A stretch of 64,000 nucleotides of DNA from Pyrenopolyporus hunteri (Eukaryota; Ascomycota; Sordariomycetes; Xylariales; Hypoxylaceae): positions 1,178,001 to 1,242,000 of the forward strand of contig CADCXC010000014.1 of assembly GCA_902806595.1 (NCBI GenBank), read 5' to 3'. A program made the translations under genes and the position numbers. The notes beneath the pieces are model-generated. The model was not told the origin of the DNA, did no database searches, and worked only from the letters and a program-made list of their open reading frames with translations. Numbering within the stretch: the stretch's first letter is position 1; every line of letters starts with the position of its first letter. This document shows positions 48,431 through 60,085 of this stretch, piece by piece.

Positions 48431-50572
48431 TTACGAAAAGATCTCAGAGTGCAGATAAACTTCACGCGCACCAGACTTAGAGCCCATAATTCGCAACTGG
48501 GCGGCCGCCGCCTCGTCTTGTACCATTCTCAGAATTTCCCCTGGCCCGCAAGCAACGATGCCAACAGAAAGCCCCGAATGCGTAGTCGCATCCCTCACGA
48601 TGGTCACGATATCTGGCCGGCCGGAGACTATATTAATTGGCAAACGTCGAACCACCTGTGAGTTCTCCTCTAGCTTTTCGTTGGATAGTTCTGGTTCTTT
48701 GGATGTGCCGTTAGCTTTGGAGTCTAGGGTGCCTGTTTGGTATATCGAAATATCGATGTTATCGGGGACCATGTCGACGCCGTTCTCCTCTAGGTACTCT
48801 AGCAAAGCCTCCTCATACCATCGGACTAATTGCGCGTCTCTGGTGGCGATAACAACTTGAATTTTGGTCTTGGGGGTCTTGTGTTGGCTTCCGGCGCGTG
48901 CTTGCCAGGCTGAACGGAGCAGGCATTCCATCACGAACGGCAACGAGAGACCGGCTCCGGCCCCGCAAGCTACGATGAGGCTGTGATCGTAACTATACAG
49001 AGGTCTCCCTCGGACCCCACCGTAAGGTCCGTCTATCAGCACCGGCACGCTGAAACCCGGTCGCTGCGCGGCCACTTTAGCTAGGCGACCCGTTAGCCCG
49101 CCCCTGGGCTGTACGTAGAAGGTAAGTTTCGACTGCCCAGTGCTGTCTCGCGCAGCGGGCATGTTGCATATTGTAAATGGATGAGCCGTGAGCGCGTGTA
49201 GTCCCATGTGAACAAAGCGAAGGAACATGTGCTGGCCGGGCCGCCATGTTGTCTCGATGGGAATCGTCACCTTCAGGGCCATGTCTGATACCATGGTGAA
49301 GGTAGCGCGGTGAGACGTTCCGAACTCGAAATAAGTCCGAATTTGAGGATAAAGAAAGGAGAGGGCGTAGAGTACTCCAGTCGCAATAAAATAATCCCTT
49401 GGACGCAGGCGATAATTAGCCCCCTATGTTATATACCCTAATTGATAAGAGGCAGATTGCCGGGGGGCGGACTCACCAAGAACTCAGCCGAAAATCACAG
49501 TGGATGAAGAAGAATATTACAAACACGATCGCCGCTAAATAGTGAGTCGCTTTAAAGAATTCGTAGAATCGGTCTCTGTTCTCACGTTAGCCGTCGCCGC
49601 GCGTCGTGGCCCAACTGATAAACTGACCGGATGAAACGGAGAGAGAAGAATTGGAGGTAGGCCTGCGCGAGCATAGCGACAACACCGGTCCAATATACGA
49701 CGCTCGTATTCCACACGTACACCATATCGCCTTTCCAAATATGAAAAACTATAAAAGGAAAGGTATGCACGAGAGCTAGGACAAACATGGCCCATCCGAC
49801 CCAGTTATGAAACACGATTAACCGCTCGTGGGAAACGCCCGTCAAGGACGCGATCATGTTGGCCTTCGTCGGAAGTACGATCATGAAAGGCATACACGCC
49901 AACGCCATAAAACCGGTCCGAGTTGCGATAGGCGGCGAATTACCGTAACTCAGCGTCCGCGTGTTTGGCCAGTAGTACGGCTGCGGGCCCAGCGTCATTG
50001 CTACACAGATACGCACGTTAGTTGACCGGCTCAAAGAGACGGCGTTCTGCCGTCCTCGCTATACAAGGTAACGGGGAGGTGGTAATTCGGTAAATAGACG
50101 AACCGGACTCACCTAAGAAGAAAACCGCACCGACGATTAGCAGTAAGATAACCCCCAAGGACGGCGTACGCCACCGGATAACGCCTACGTCATAACGGCG
50201 GTAGGAAAGGAAACGAATGCTAGCCACAAGCCTCTGCCATGACGTTTTCCCCCTGACGGACTCAGGAGAAAGCCGGTGGACATAGAACCCTAGAGAGCAT
50301 ACGGCGACAACTGCGACGAACAAGTATACAGTTGCCAAAGCGTAGACATGATCTGCCTGGTACCTGAAGAGCTCTTGGTTAGCTTCCGGTATCGAGACCT
50401 ATACACGACAGAACGTGAACTCGACAACTAGAACATACCAATATCGCCAGTAACCACTGCGATAGGCGCACTGCTCCTGGCTAAGTTTGCACGTATCCAC
50501 CCGAGATGAGTGAAGCATTACCGGCTGATCGAGCCAGGGAGTCCCCATCGTTGCCCCATGACTGTGGTCCAT
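48431..50572 (-). CDS. Ferric/cupric reductase (Fre family)
   Basis: Plasma-membrane flavocytochrome that moves electrons from NADPH through FAD and two hemes to extracellular Fe(III) or Cu(II). Exons 50572-50439, 50363-50113, 50000-49628, 49575-49477 and 49397-48431 give 607 aa. Bis-heme histidines are paired 14 residues apart on two helices: His193/His207 and His264/His278. The FAD site includes RPGQH (about 338) and HPFTI (358-362). NADPH-site motifs are GAGAGLSLPF and ACGPGEILRMV. About six to seven membrane helices precede the cytosolic dehydrogenase half. The N-terminus before the first helix is short with two Cys. The frame ends directly in TAA; a GTAAGT at the same place could add a small last exon (ending DANAAA). 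It probably works with the neighbouring Ctr. Confidence 0.92.
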
Positions 50573-53504
50573 TTTCCCCCCTACGCGATACAGACAATGG
50601 CAACGAACGGATTCTAGGTTGATGTTGGCGAGAGGGCGTTATCACCACACAATATGACAAGATACCTAGGTAGGTAGAGGTAGGTAAGTAGACATCGCAA
50701 CTTCGGGGGCCCGTCGGTCACGGTCTTTTATGTAATGGTGCCGAACCTCCCACATCTAACTTGTGCACTGCTGCCGCGGAGAAAAAATCCGAAAGCGATA
50801 GGACCACATAGGTAGGTAGGTAGGTACTGTGTATGTAAGTAGTAGGTTCTACATAGGTCACCCTAGTTCGTGCGATACCTAATCGCGTACGGAGCGACCA
50901 ATCAGCACACAGCTGAATCCAAACCCTCGCCTCATAGACCTTTTCATATTTTGCGTCTGAAGCAAGACGTGGGGATGTAGACGCGAAAAGGGGTGAACCT
51001 AGCGATGGCCCTGCATCTGCAGTGAGCCGTCGCAGGGGGTGTGGGCCAAGGGTATAGCTCCGTCGGTGCTGCGAAATGCGCGCATGAGGTTCACTAATAC
51101 TATTTGCGGCAACACGCTATACGGGTACATACGATGTAGTATGTACGATGTAACTTGCTCATATGCGGATTCATCACCACAGGGCTGGGTTCGGCGACGG
51201 CGACCGAGTCTGGCCGGGCGCCGCAGTGAGCATGTTAGAGAAACTTATTTTCGATGTTCGAACTTTCGGATATAAGCAGATTATTTTTAACACCGGCCAC
51301 ATCAACTCGACCGCCTATATACCTATCTACCTACCGTACCAAGTATCTCCATCTCCCCGCCTAGGTAGACACCGAAATCCGCTAGATATCTCACAATCTA
51401 TCGCATTATACGGTACAGTACTATGTAACACGAACATCTATCTGCGGTATACAGATAGATATCGCGTAGGCACCTAGGGGGAAATTCTCACTTAAACTTA
51501 GGTTAGATAGGTTAGGCCTAAAAGCCGAACGTCCTCACGAAAGCTATCAGCATCGATCCCGCCGTGCTGCCGCTCCCGGATTATCGAACACGCAAGGAAT
51601 TTCGTTTTGCTATGCCACTAGATACCATAGTTCATGCGCTGTTACATTCAAGCTACACGGCCTTCCAGTAGCCCGGAATATAGGTACTTAACGTTTCTGC
51701 ACCATTATCAAACACTCGGGACTGTCCACCCCCCGTAAATACCTATTTATGAAATTTAGACCTTTTACTTAAAACTCATTTCTCCATAACGAAATATAGG
51801 GTTATAGCCATTTTTCTATCGGGTATATTCAATCTTTAATTACCAGCCGTTCCCTTGATTTATGTAGGTAAATGACCGATAGGCGCGTGGATGTGTGGCA
51901 TCCAGTGCTAGAAATGAGTGCTGCGCGACTTGATAACGAGAGAGGCTACCCTATATCCTTAAGCTTATACTTAACGTTAATTCTCACCACAACGATTAGC
52001 GCACTTGCGGATAAGTGAAATAGGGCATGGCATTTACATTCCGTAGGGATAACATAGAGAATTAACAGACTTATAATTGCGGTCCTGCAGCTTTCAACAG
52101 ATAGTCAATGTGTTGGGATAAGGAGCAAAGCTCAAGCTCCTTCTGGCGGATTCATCCGGAAGCACCTACCAACGCGGGCAAGACATAGTTGTTGGTAGCG
52201 AATCTTCCTTTCCCGTTCGAATCTAGCAGTTCCACTTCAAGTAACAACAGACAGTACGATTTGCTGGCCTCGTTATTCATTCAAAATAATATCCCAGCTA
52301 TGAGTTAATATGAGCAAGCTTCGCCGGTAATGAGTAGCTAGGACTCTTGCCGTGTCGCTTTACCGGAGCAGGATTTTACTCCGTGTGGTTTGGCCTTGAT
52401 AAATAGTTCCCTGTGGCCGTTCCTTTAAGTTAAACTTCCCGCCTAAAGTGGTTCATGCTCGTCAGGGTAAGTAAGTAGGTATGAACGGTTACATTGAACC
52501 ATTCGATGAAGGTACTTACGTGATTCGAGTCGTATTATTTAACGATATGATTCGCAGGGTTACGTCCTCGTTTCATGCTTCAATAGCTACTTTATTAATA
52601 TAAATAGGCGCAGGGTTACGTACTTTGACGTGTGGGAAGGGGCCTGGCGGGCGAGGTGTTCTAGGTCATTAAGGTTAGGCATTAATTTGGATACGGTGTT
52701 ATATCGCCATATCAGCTTAGGTCAATAAGCAAGGGCATATTAAGGGGTAAGCATGTAGTATTGGGTGAAATTCCCTTGATTTTCAACTACCTACTTATAA
52801 TAGATAGGTTACTTATTTTATTGACGTGCGTACGGCCATCGTAAAACGTACTTAAAGGGCAAAATTCAATTCTCGTCAATCCTCGATAGCAGTACGTAGC
52901 CCGTGGAGGTATTTATACTCCATCTACCTATATATGTTGTTGAATCTCCAGAGGGTATGGAGTTACTGTTGACTTAGGCTAGAAACGCAACATATTTGCG
53001 AAACTAAAGAAATGTTATGCATGGTTTTATTTTATTTTGTACACGTAGCAACAACGCAACTGGTGCAGTTAATGTGATGTCGCGATGTTGCGAAATATGC
53101 AGAAAGGGGACGCCGGGGGTCAGCGTCGCTACATTCGAGCATGGGTTACAATAATCGTCGTTACAAGATACTTTATTTCACATATATCTCGTACTTACCA
53201 GTAAGAACTTCCAATCATTCATAATTTTACATAGAATGCTTACCATTTTTAGTAAATTTTGTGGGCGTATTAACACCCTCATTGGTCATCCCAACCATTA
53301 ATCATCGGCCCGTCACCGTCTGTTTAATGCGGTGGATAATAGATATCTTCATTACTTAGGTACCTAGGTAGGTAGCCATGTAAGATGACCGGCACACTTA
53401 GACATCATTTTTATGAAATACCAACGATACGACGACTGATGCCTACCGTTTCCGAATTCTAGGCCTTATTCCGGTTCATTGAAACACCAACCTCTTTGAT
53501 CAAC
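50573..53504. other. Intergenic region, no gene seen
   Basis: About 2.9 kb. From about 51480 to 53585 no frame of 60 codons exists on either strand, again indicating stop-rich DNA. CCTAGGTAGG motifs occur near 50665, 50810 and 53360. Confidence 0.55.
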
Positions 53505-53645
53505 ATGGCCACAATGAAATCGGCTAGTCCTAGAACGAGAACAAGTCCAAGGATTAAGTCCTTTGCCGCCGGGGCCAACTTGTTATCAATTGGCAACGGC
53601 AAGATCTCTAATCCGGTACATAGCATGTGTAAATATAGAAGATGA
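53505..53645 (+). promoter_or_regulatory. Upstream ORF overlapping the kinase start (ATGA)
   Basis: A 46-codon frame begins at ATG 53505 and its TGA stop (53643-53645) overlaps the kinase ATG (53642-53644) as ATGA. The peptide is Ser/Arg/Lys-rich. If transcribed in the leader it could control kinase translation by termination-reinitiation. Alternatively it is a mis-assigned N-terminal exon: a 23-nt GT..AG interval between CCG and AAG would fuse it in phase, but that is too short for a normal intron. Confidence 0.4.
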
Positions 53646-55086
53646 ACGCTGAAGCTCTCGAAGAAACCGCCAAGAACCTCGCGTTATATTTCTCGAAGGA
53701 CAGCCGATTCGTCTATCGTGGGACGGTCGGCGCCGGAACCTATGGCAGCGCACATCGCGTGCAGTACACCCAGGAAAAGAATGGTTCATCCAGCGCGACA
53801 GAATTTTTAGTTAAAAAGGCCCATAATGAGAAGGAGGCCGTGACGGCCTTAAGGGAGGAAAGGAGACACCTTCAGGTACCTATATACCAATTTCTTGAAC
53901 ATCACCCAAAGAAACCGCGAGCAAAAGCTTAAGGTAAGAACAAATTCACAGGGACTAAGTTCTATAAAAACAGATGCTGCGCGGGGCAATGCACATAGTC
54001 CAGCTTATCGAAATTCCGAACAATCCCCTTAGGAAATATAAGTTTGACGGGCATTGGCTCACGTTGGAATGGCTGCCCAATGGCACGCTCGGGGATTTCA
54101 TTTGGAAGGCAAAACATCAGGGAATTTCTCACCTTCCTAACCGTTTGCTCTGGAGATTCTTCTTATGCTGTAGGTAATTTGGCGGACCACCTCCAGAACA
54201 GTCTTCGTCCCCTGAGCTATTTTGCGTAAGAATTGGATACCTAGGACATAGTTGAGCTGAGAGGCATCTAGTGATAAGAGCCCTATGTGGCATGGCTGTA
54301 AGTAGCCTATATGCTATCCCCTTACCATCTCTACTTCCGGCACTAACCTCGTCGGATGCACATAGTGGCCTAGATATCGCTATGACGGCTTGGTGGAACT
54401 CGAACTCCCAATACCGGGCGTCCCACCTCGAGAATTGGCACATAATGACCTCCATGTTGGGAACGGTAGGTGGATAATATAAGTGATGTGGGAATCTCAT
54501 TCGTCTAACCGTATTTTAGTCTTGCTTGGAGACTTTTTACCCGAAGGGGAGCACGTAATCACGCCGATCTTAAAGGTCATTGACTTCGGCGTAAGCGCCG
54601 AGATACTCACCGAGGAAGACGACACGGCCAGGGAACAAAATCTCTGGGAAGTTGGAAGGGTATGTTCTATACCCTAATCCGATTTGGACATTTATACCCC
54701 GTGCTTATACCTAGGTATAACAGCTTATGATCAACTTAATTACTTTGGATATAAACAGAGTAGAGGGCACGAATCCTACCACGATTAACTATCTCGGAGA
54801 AGATATACAAACACAAGCCAATCCAATCCTGCCACCAGCCTTGGACCAGCCTAGGCCATTCCCTTGGCTTGACGAATGGCTAGCTACCCTCGTCGCTCTA
54901 TGTCTAGCAAGCGATTCCGAACGAGTGCCGACTCTACAAGCCTTTAGTATCTGGTTGCCGTATGCCATAGTTGAAAGAAACGCAGTGTACTATGGAATCC
55001 CAGAGGAAAGCGATAGTCGTATAAAAGCGATTTGCGAGGCAGTTGTCTTTGATGGAACGGTAACGCCAGCTGCCCATCCAAGCTAA
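53642..55086 (+). CDS. Fungal protein kinase, six exons
   Basis: Exons 53642-53875, 53974-54169, 54272-54297, 54366-54465, 54520-54659 and 54724-55086 give 352 aa with consistent phase. Spliced kinase motifs are all present: glycine loop GAGTYG, Lys in FLVKKA, hinge LEWLPNGTLGDF, catalytic loop HNDLHVGN (Asp and Asn in place), DFG in VIDFGVSAE, and a C-lobe ending TLQAFSIW. Unspliced, the locus looks fragmented, and the catalytic loop is only seen after removing a 68-nt intron. A 26-nt exon 3 supplies IRALCGMA. The type resembles lineage-expanded fungal kinases with short C-lobes; the substrate is unknown. The start is preceded by an overlapping upstream ORF, and the stop overlaps that of the DUF4360 gene opposite. 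Confidence 0.88.
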
Positions 55087-55818
55087 CAGCGTCTCCACGT
55101 CCAATTCCATCTCTCACTTACGGTAGAATTTTTGCCCCCGCCAAAGTAAGCGTAAGAACCGCTATTCGTCGAAGTAAGAGCGACGCGGAAATTCACGTTC
55201 AGAATACCAACGTTCCCGTTCGACCCCGAACAAGGCGACCAGATAACGCTTTCCTTCGGGATACTTGCATGGATAGTAATATCACGAGTGAGGGTTGAAT
55301 TTGTGGGACTGGTCACCGTCTGCGCTGTAGTGACCTGCAGTTTAATGGTTGAATTAGTTCTTTTCTTTTTTCATGCATTTCTTTCAGTGTCGGTATTAAG
55401 AAAGATCTCGTCATACCGTGTTTGCCGCATCTTGGCTATAGTATGCCGTGATGTAGTGCGTCAACTTCACTTCCGGCTCCAACTCCAGATGAGCGCTGGT
55501 CCAAACGTCCTTTAGCCCAACTTGCCAGCCGGGTTCGCCACCAGTAAGGCTCATATGGGCTTGGCAATTGGCGGATTTGGGCTTGCTTCCGCCATAGGAC
55601 ACCGCGAAATCAGGAATGGTAAATGTGAAATGTTGCCACCCGCCTGAGACCTGTTTCCTTCCGCCGTCTTGCGGGCAACCATTGCCCGAAAAGGTGACGG
55701 ATCTTATAGCCGGCGGAGTGAATGGCGCTTCCGAAGCGTCGGGTGGAGTTATCGGTTTCTGCGGTGTAGCGGCGGAGCAGACGGCGAAGAAAAGCGAGGC
55801 CGAGCCGGCAAGGCGCAT
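55083..55818 (-). CDS. DUF4360 secreted protein
   Basis: Exons 55818-55417 and 55334-55083 give 217 aa across an 82-nt intron (donor GTATGA, acceptor CTGCAG). Residues 1-17 are a signal peptide ending VCSAATP. The mature part has the DUF4360 pattern: VTFSGNGCPQ, FTFTIPDFAVSYGG, a Cys in SANCQAHMSL, and PGWQVGLKDVWTSAHLELE. Four cysteines in the mature protein (GCPQ, ANCQ, SPCS and the last residue) suggest two disulfides. Potential N-glycosylation sites lie in the second exon. It is tail-to-tail with the kinase: the two stop codons share two bases (TAA 55084-55086 plus, TAG 55083-55085 minus). DUF4360 proteins are small secreted cell-surface proteins of unknown function. Confidence 0.85.
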
Positions 55819-57869
55819 TTTGTCTTTTAACAGACGGGGAGGCTTGAAAACCTACCTAGTCTACTGCGAGCGTAAGGTCTTGGGCGGGTTAGGTATCTTA
55901 GCTTTAACTAGCAGTCGGAGGGAAACACTCAGGTAGGTGTCAAGCCTTCCTTATATAGGTAGGTAGTGAATTGATAGGCGACTCAACATGGTGGGTTACT
56001 TAGCAGGCCTTATCCCCATTCTCATCATGGTATTATGGCGCTGCCCGTGACCATATACTGAATGGACGAGAGAGCGCCCTGATTAATTCGTCCCCGTATC
56101 TAACGACGTTCCGTGTTTTGCGGACCTCAGGTTCTGGATTAGGGTCGTATCGACTTTAGCCATATTAACTGCATAATTTCACATTCCGGAAAACTGGTAA
56201 GGGGCCCGCCTGGTGTATCTCTGTGGCCTAGACCGTGTTAAAAATAGCAATGGATATCGTCCTCCCTCTTGGAAACCCCGGTTTTCGGATAATATTGAAC
56301 GGAATCCAATTTGCGGCCTCCTCTTACCTTCCAATAATACTCTATTTTGACGTCTCGTATCCGTCCGAACGTATTTGCCACCTTGACGTGAGGTAGAGTC
56401 GAGCGAGTTAGATGTCTATTTTTGGTAAGCGCGACTAATCGTGTCGACGGCGTCAGAGACTGCGAAATGGTTTGGATATGGTAGTTCTCACATATACGCG
56501 TATTAATTCACCAGGGGAAAGATAACCGACTACTTCGAACGCCAAAAGAGTCCGCTAAATCATGGTTGGTCTTCCTAGGTAGGTACTCAAGGTGCAATAT
56601 CGATACGAGAACGTACCTTGTGACAAATCCCCCTATGTTGTTATTTATAGCAATCTTAAACAGGGAATGAAGGGTTTGTAATGCCGTGCATGGAGAGGGA
56701 GTCCCCGGGTACCTACTAATCTATCCATATTATCGCTCGCTCGGGGGCTCCTAAGAATCTACACAGTGAATAACTCCTAGGTAGGTTCATGGGTATATAC
56801 CTACCTACGTGGCTGGGTACCTATAAATGAGTGTTCGCCTAGCGCCAGAACCCCGAGTAGACACTTACGTTTCGTGAGAAATCCTAACATTTCTAATCTA
56901 CCTCTCCCATAGAGTCTTGCTGCGTTTGGCTTGCCGAAAATATGAAAGACTTGAGCGTTGTTGGAGGCTGATTTAGATTATTGGCGGAACGGCCCGCAAC
57001 GAGGTAGGTAAGGTATGAGGGGGTGGAAACGACATGGCACGAACTGAGATCGTATAATAAGAGTGAGCCTAATCGGATTGACCGGGTTGGAAACTGACAT
57101 AGCAGACATGATAGCCACGATACATAGGTACCTATGATCCACGAGGAGTTCGATATAAACCATACGATGCCGCCCTGAAGGGGTCAGCAAATGACAGTCA
57201 GCAGCTCGCCTCACCTATGTCTCTTCAAAAAGCCATCGCCTACGCTAGGTTAAGACTATTCATTCGAAGGTAGATTCAGAGTTGATACAGTATGTACCTA
57301 TTCTAGTATTATCGCAGTGGACTTTAGCTAATAGCCTATGTCTGTAAATAACTGCTCCATATGGAGCTGGGTAAGCTAGTCGCGGGACTCGTTGCCACCA
57401 CACCCAATTAGTTCCAGTAGCCTACCAGATAGCCGATACATTAAGACACCAATATAGGGTATTGTCCAGGATCCGATGCAGAGTGCTGAGTTGAAAAGAA
57501 GCATAGACGAGACGAAATATACGCCAAGGGTTTCTAGGGAGTGTATGGAGATGCTTTGGCGACGCTCCCAATCGCGCGTTGGGAATCGTGATAATTACCT
57601 AGGTAGGTAGGTAGGTAGGTATAACCGTACGCTGTTCTGACTTCCCAAAGTCCTGCTGGGGGAGTGTCGAGGAATAGGAGGTGTTGGGGTAGGGAGGCGT
57701 GGATTTCCGCGAGATCAAATGCCTCCCATTGAGATCTGGCCTGCGGTGCGAAGATCTGAATCCTACGAGAGACTGATTGACGGATTGATTAGTCGAAAAC
57801 GGTGCGCCTCGCCGTAAATTAAAGCCCGTCGCGGGAAGCGTGGAAGCTGCAGCGCGCTTAAAAGCATTG
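55819..57869. other. Intergenic region, no gene seen
   Basis: 2 kb between the head of the DUF4360 gene and the tail of UBTD. It contains CCTAGGTAGG motifs (56575, 56775, 57596-57622) and no supported frame. Confidence 0.6.
57596..57622. repeat. (AGGT)n / CCTAGGTAGG repeat
   Basis: Six consecutive AGGT units preceded by ACCT, the longest simple array of this motif class in the right half of the window. Confidence 0.75.
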
Positions 57870-59041
57870 CTACCGGTCGAACACCAGTGCGTTCACCACG
57901 TGGCCCTTCTTCCAGCCTTGACTTTGCAGGGACATGTTCTCCTTCAGTATCTTCCCCATGTAGGCCACGCGGATGCGTTTCGTCGGCGGTAGCTACGTCA
58001 AGCGGTTAGGTCATCCACCTTTAAAAAGTACAGAAAGTTCAAGGATCAAGGCGGCTGGTTGACTTACCCCGGATTCTTCGGCCACCTTCCTGGCTACGCT
58101 TCTGACGCTCTCGTCAACGCCCACGCTGATTATCGCGTCCGGCAGATTTTCGCTAAGCCTAGCGCGGACCTTCACCATATCCCTTATGGCCACGACGCTC
58201 TTGCCTTTCTCCTCTCTCCGTCGCACCGCCTCGTCTTCGTCCGGATCTTCCTCGGTGTCTTCCTCTTCCCCAGCTATTTCGTCGTCTCCTTTTCGGTTCG
58301 CATGACCGTCGCTCCTCGTCTCAACACCATCACCTTCTTGGGTCACGTTTATAGGATCGCTCACGATCCATTCCGGAAGGGCATAGTAGTTGCCTAGGGA
58401 ATCGTATGCCCCGTTCGATAAATCGCCCGTAGGTAGCGTCACCTCGGCCGCCTTTAATATGCTCTGCGCCGTGGCCAACCCTCCCGTCCCGTCGTCGTCC
58501 GTCGGCTCGCCTCCCGTCGAGCGGTTCAAATCCGCTTCCCATAACACCTCTAGGGCCGCTTTCAACACCTGCCACACCTCGGGCCGACCGGTAACCCGCG
58601 TATCGAAGAAATCGGCTCGTTCCGTGTCTAATTCGTTCCGCGTCCACGGGCGATCGCGCGCGACCCATTCGTGACGCCGTAGGGGTTTGTCTATATGTTG
58701 CGACAGCGGGGGAGGGCAGCTGCTTATACGATGTTGTTGATGCTGATGATGGCTATGTTGGCCGGGCTGCGTGTGCGACGGTTGCGCGTGAAGGATCCTC
58801 GCGGATTGGTGAGAGCGGGATGCCGCGCGCGAAGCCGGCGGGCTATCGTCGGTCGCTGAAGGGTGCAACGGCGGTTGCGAATTAATGGCGCGCGCAGAGG
58901 GCGATGCGGCGCTGCCTCCTGGATACGGGGCGTTAGGGCCAGCGGGCCGCGAGAAGCAGCAGCCCTACAACGCTTGTCGTTAGCTGGACGTCAAAACGGA
59001 GAGAGGGCATGTAGCTAGCAGCAGCACGTGCTGATGACCAT
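57870..59041 (-). CDS. Ubiquitin-domain protein, UBTD-like
   Basis: Exons 59041-59039 (ATG only), 58964-58068 and 57992-57870 give 340 aa. The reconstructed N-terminus MGCCFSR is a strong N-myristoylation/palmitoylation signal, suggesting a membrane-anchored protein. A poly-His/Gln stretch follows (about 80), then the UBTD N-terminal domain LRRHEWVARDRPWTRNELD... with RVTGRPEVWQVLKAAL, and a Glu/Asp-rich linker. A ubiquitin-like fold at the C-terminus starts at MVKVRARLSENLPDAI and is completed in the last exon (YMGKILKEN, WKKGHVVNALVFDR). The donor of the first intron (GTCATC) is weak but the branch site (AGCTAAC) and acceptor are good, and no other upstream ATG leads to the conserved GCCFS start. 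UBTD proteins bind ubiquitin-conjugating enzymes. Confidence 0.85.
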
Positions 59042-60085
59042 CGCATGCTTTACAAGAGATATCGTAATCTAATGAGCAGCACAGGGCTAGCGGGAATTCT
59101 ATCTTTGTTTCTTCGGCGACAGTACCATTGCTTTTGCACTTTGAGGTATTGTGCTACTTGGAATAGTGATTGGGCACACCCAGAACGGAAGACGAGCGGT
59201 TTCAACGCATTGTCAAGTCCTCGCTTCCAATGGTCGTGTCTTCTTCTTGCGATTGTTTTCCCTCTCCTCTTTCTTGACTAGTCCCTTTTTTAGATAAACA
59301 ACTCGCGTTGCAAGTGGGGACACGCTTGTCGGCTGAAGTGTGGTGTTTTCCGCGAGCGAACTTGGACGTGCTAGCGATTGTGGTTGTGGTTATGGTTGTG
59401 GTTATGGTTGTGGTTATGGTTGCGGTAATGGTTATGGTTTGGTAATTGAGGCTCAGCAACGAAATAATGGGGAAGATTTGATCGATGGGGTCGACATGGA
59501 TCAATATCCGCAGGCAGGGGATCCCCAAATTGGCCTAAGCAATGGAGCCAAGCCCATTCCCCCGCTAGCCTCACCACGAATGATTAGTGGCCGTGCTCCC
59601 AGTATATTACAGGTACGCAAGGCCTTCAGCTCCAAGCGTACCTAGGTACACGAGGCTCCCCATACACCCCCGTAGGCAACTGTACCTAGGTACTGCTTCC
59701 GTAAGGTACTTCCAATACCTGGGTACGTACATGTAGATATCGTCGTCATGTACCTCGTTAATGTCGAACTCAGTCTTGCGATGTTAATCACTAGGTAGAT
59801 AACTTAGAGGCGACTTAGTAGATATTATATTAGGTATTTCTACTGCAACATGCAGCAGGGTCGCATAATGTTCGTCATTTTTTTTTTTCTTTCAATACCA
59901 GACCTCCACCGGGACTACTGGTAAACGATCCGAGCCAGTCGTTCCGATAGACGGCATCCAATAGTATGCATAGAGCGGTGCTCGCGGCTTACCGCTCGTC
60001 CATCCCGAGTACCTGCGTACGCAGTCCGAAGTCTAACGATAACGCGACCTAGCATAAAATGACTCTACTACATCTTTGCCAATCA
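59042..60085. other. Intergenic region, no gene seen
   Basis: The forward frame from about 59340 is a repeat-encoded Cys/Gly/Tyr run and unlikely to be a gene. CCTAGGTACC motifs occur near 59640-59730, and poly-T lies at 59880. Confidence 0.6.
59378..59440. repeat. 12-bp minisatellite GGTTATGGTTGT
   Basis: About five tandem dodecamers (GGTTGTGGTTAT) on the plus strand, on the upstream side of UBTD. Confidence 0.8.

Noticed and set aside
52190..52240. tRNA-like B-box (GTTCGAATC)
   Set aside because: The flanking bases do not form a T-stem and no A-box lies at the right distance.
54129..54677. Kinase pseudogene interpretation
   Set aside because: All breaks are explained by introns with consistent phase, and the catalytic residues are present after splicing.
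59340..59645. Cys/Gly/Tyr-rich frame resembling a repeat protein
   Set aside because: The Cys-Gly-Tyr-Gly run is the translation of a 12-bp minisatellite; no start context or homology.
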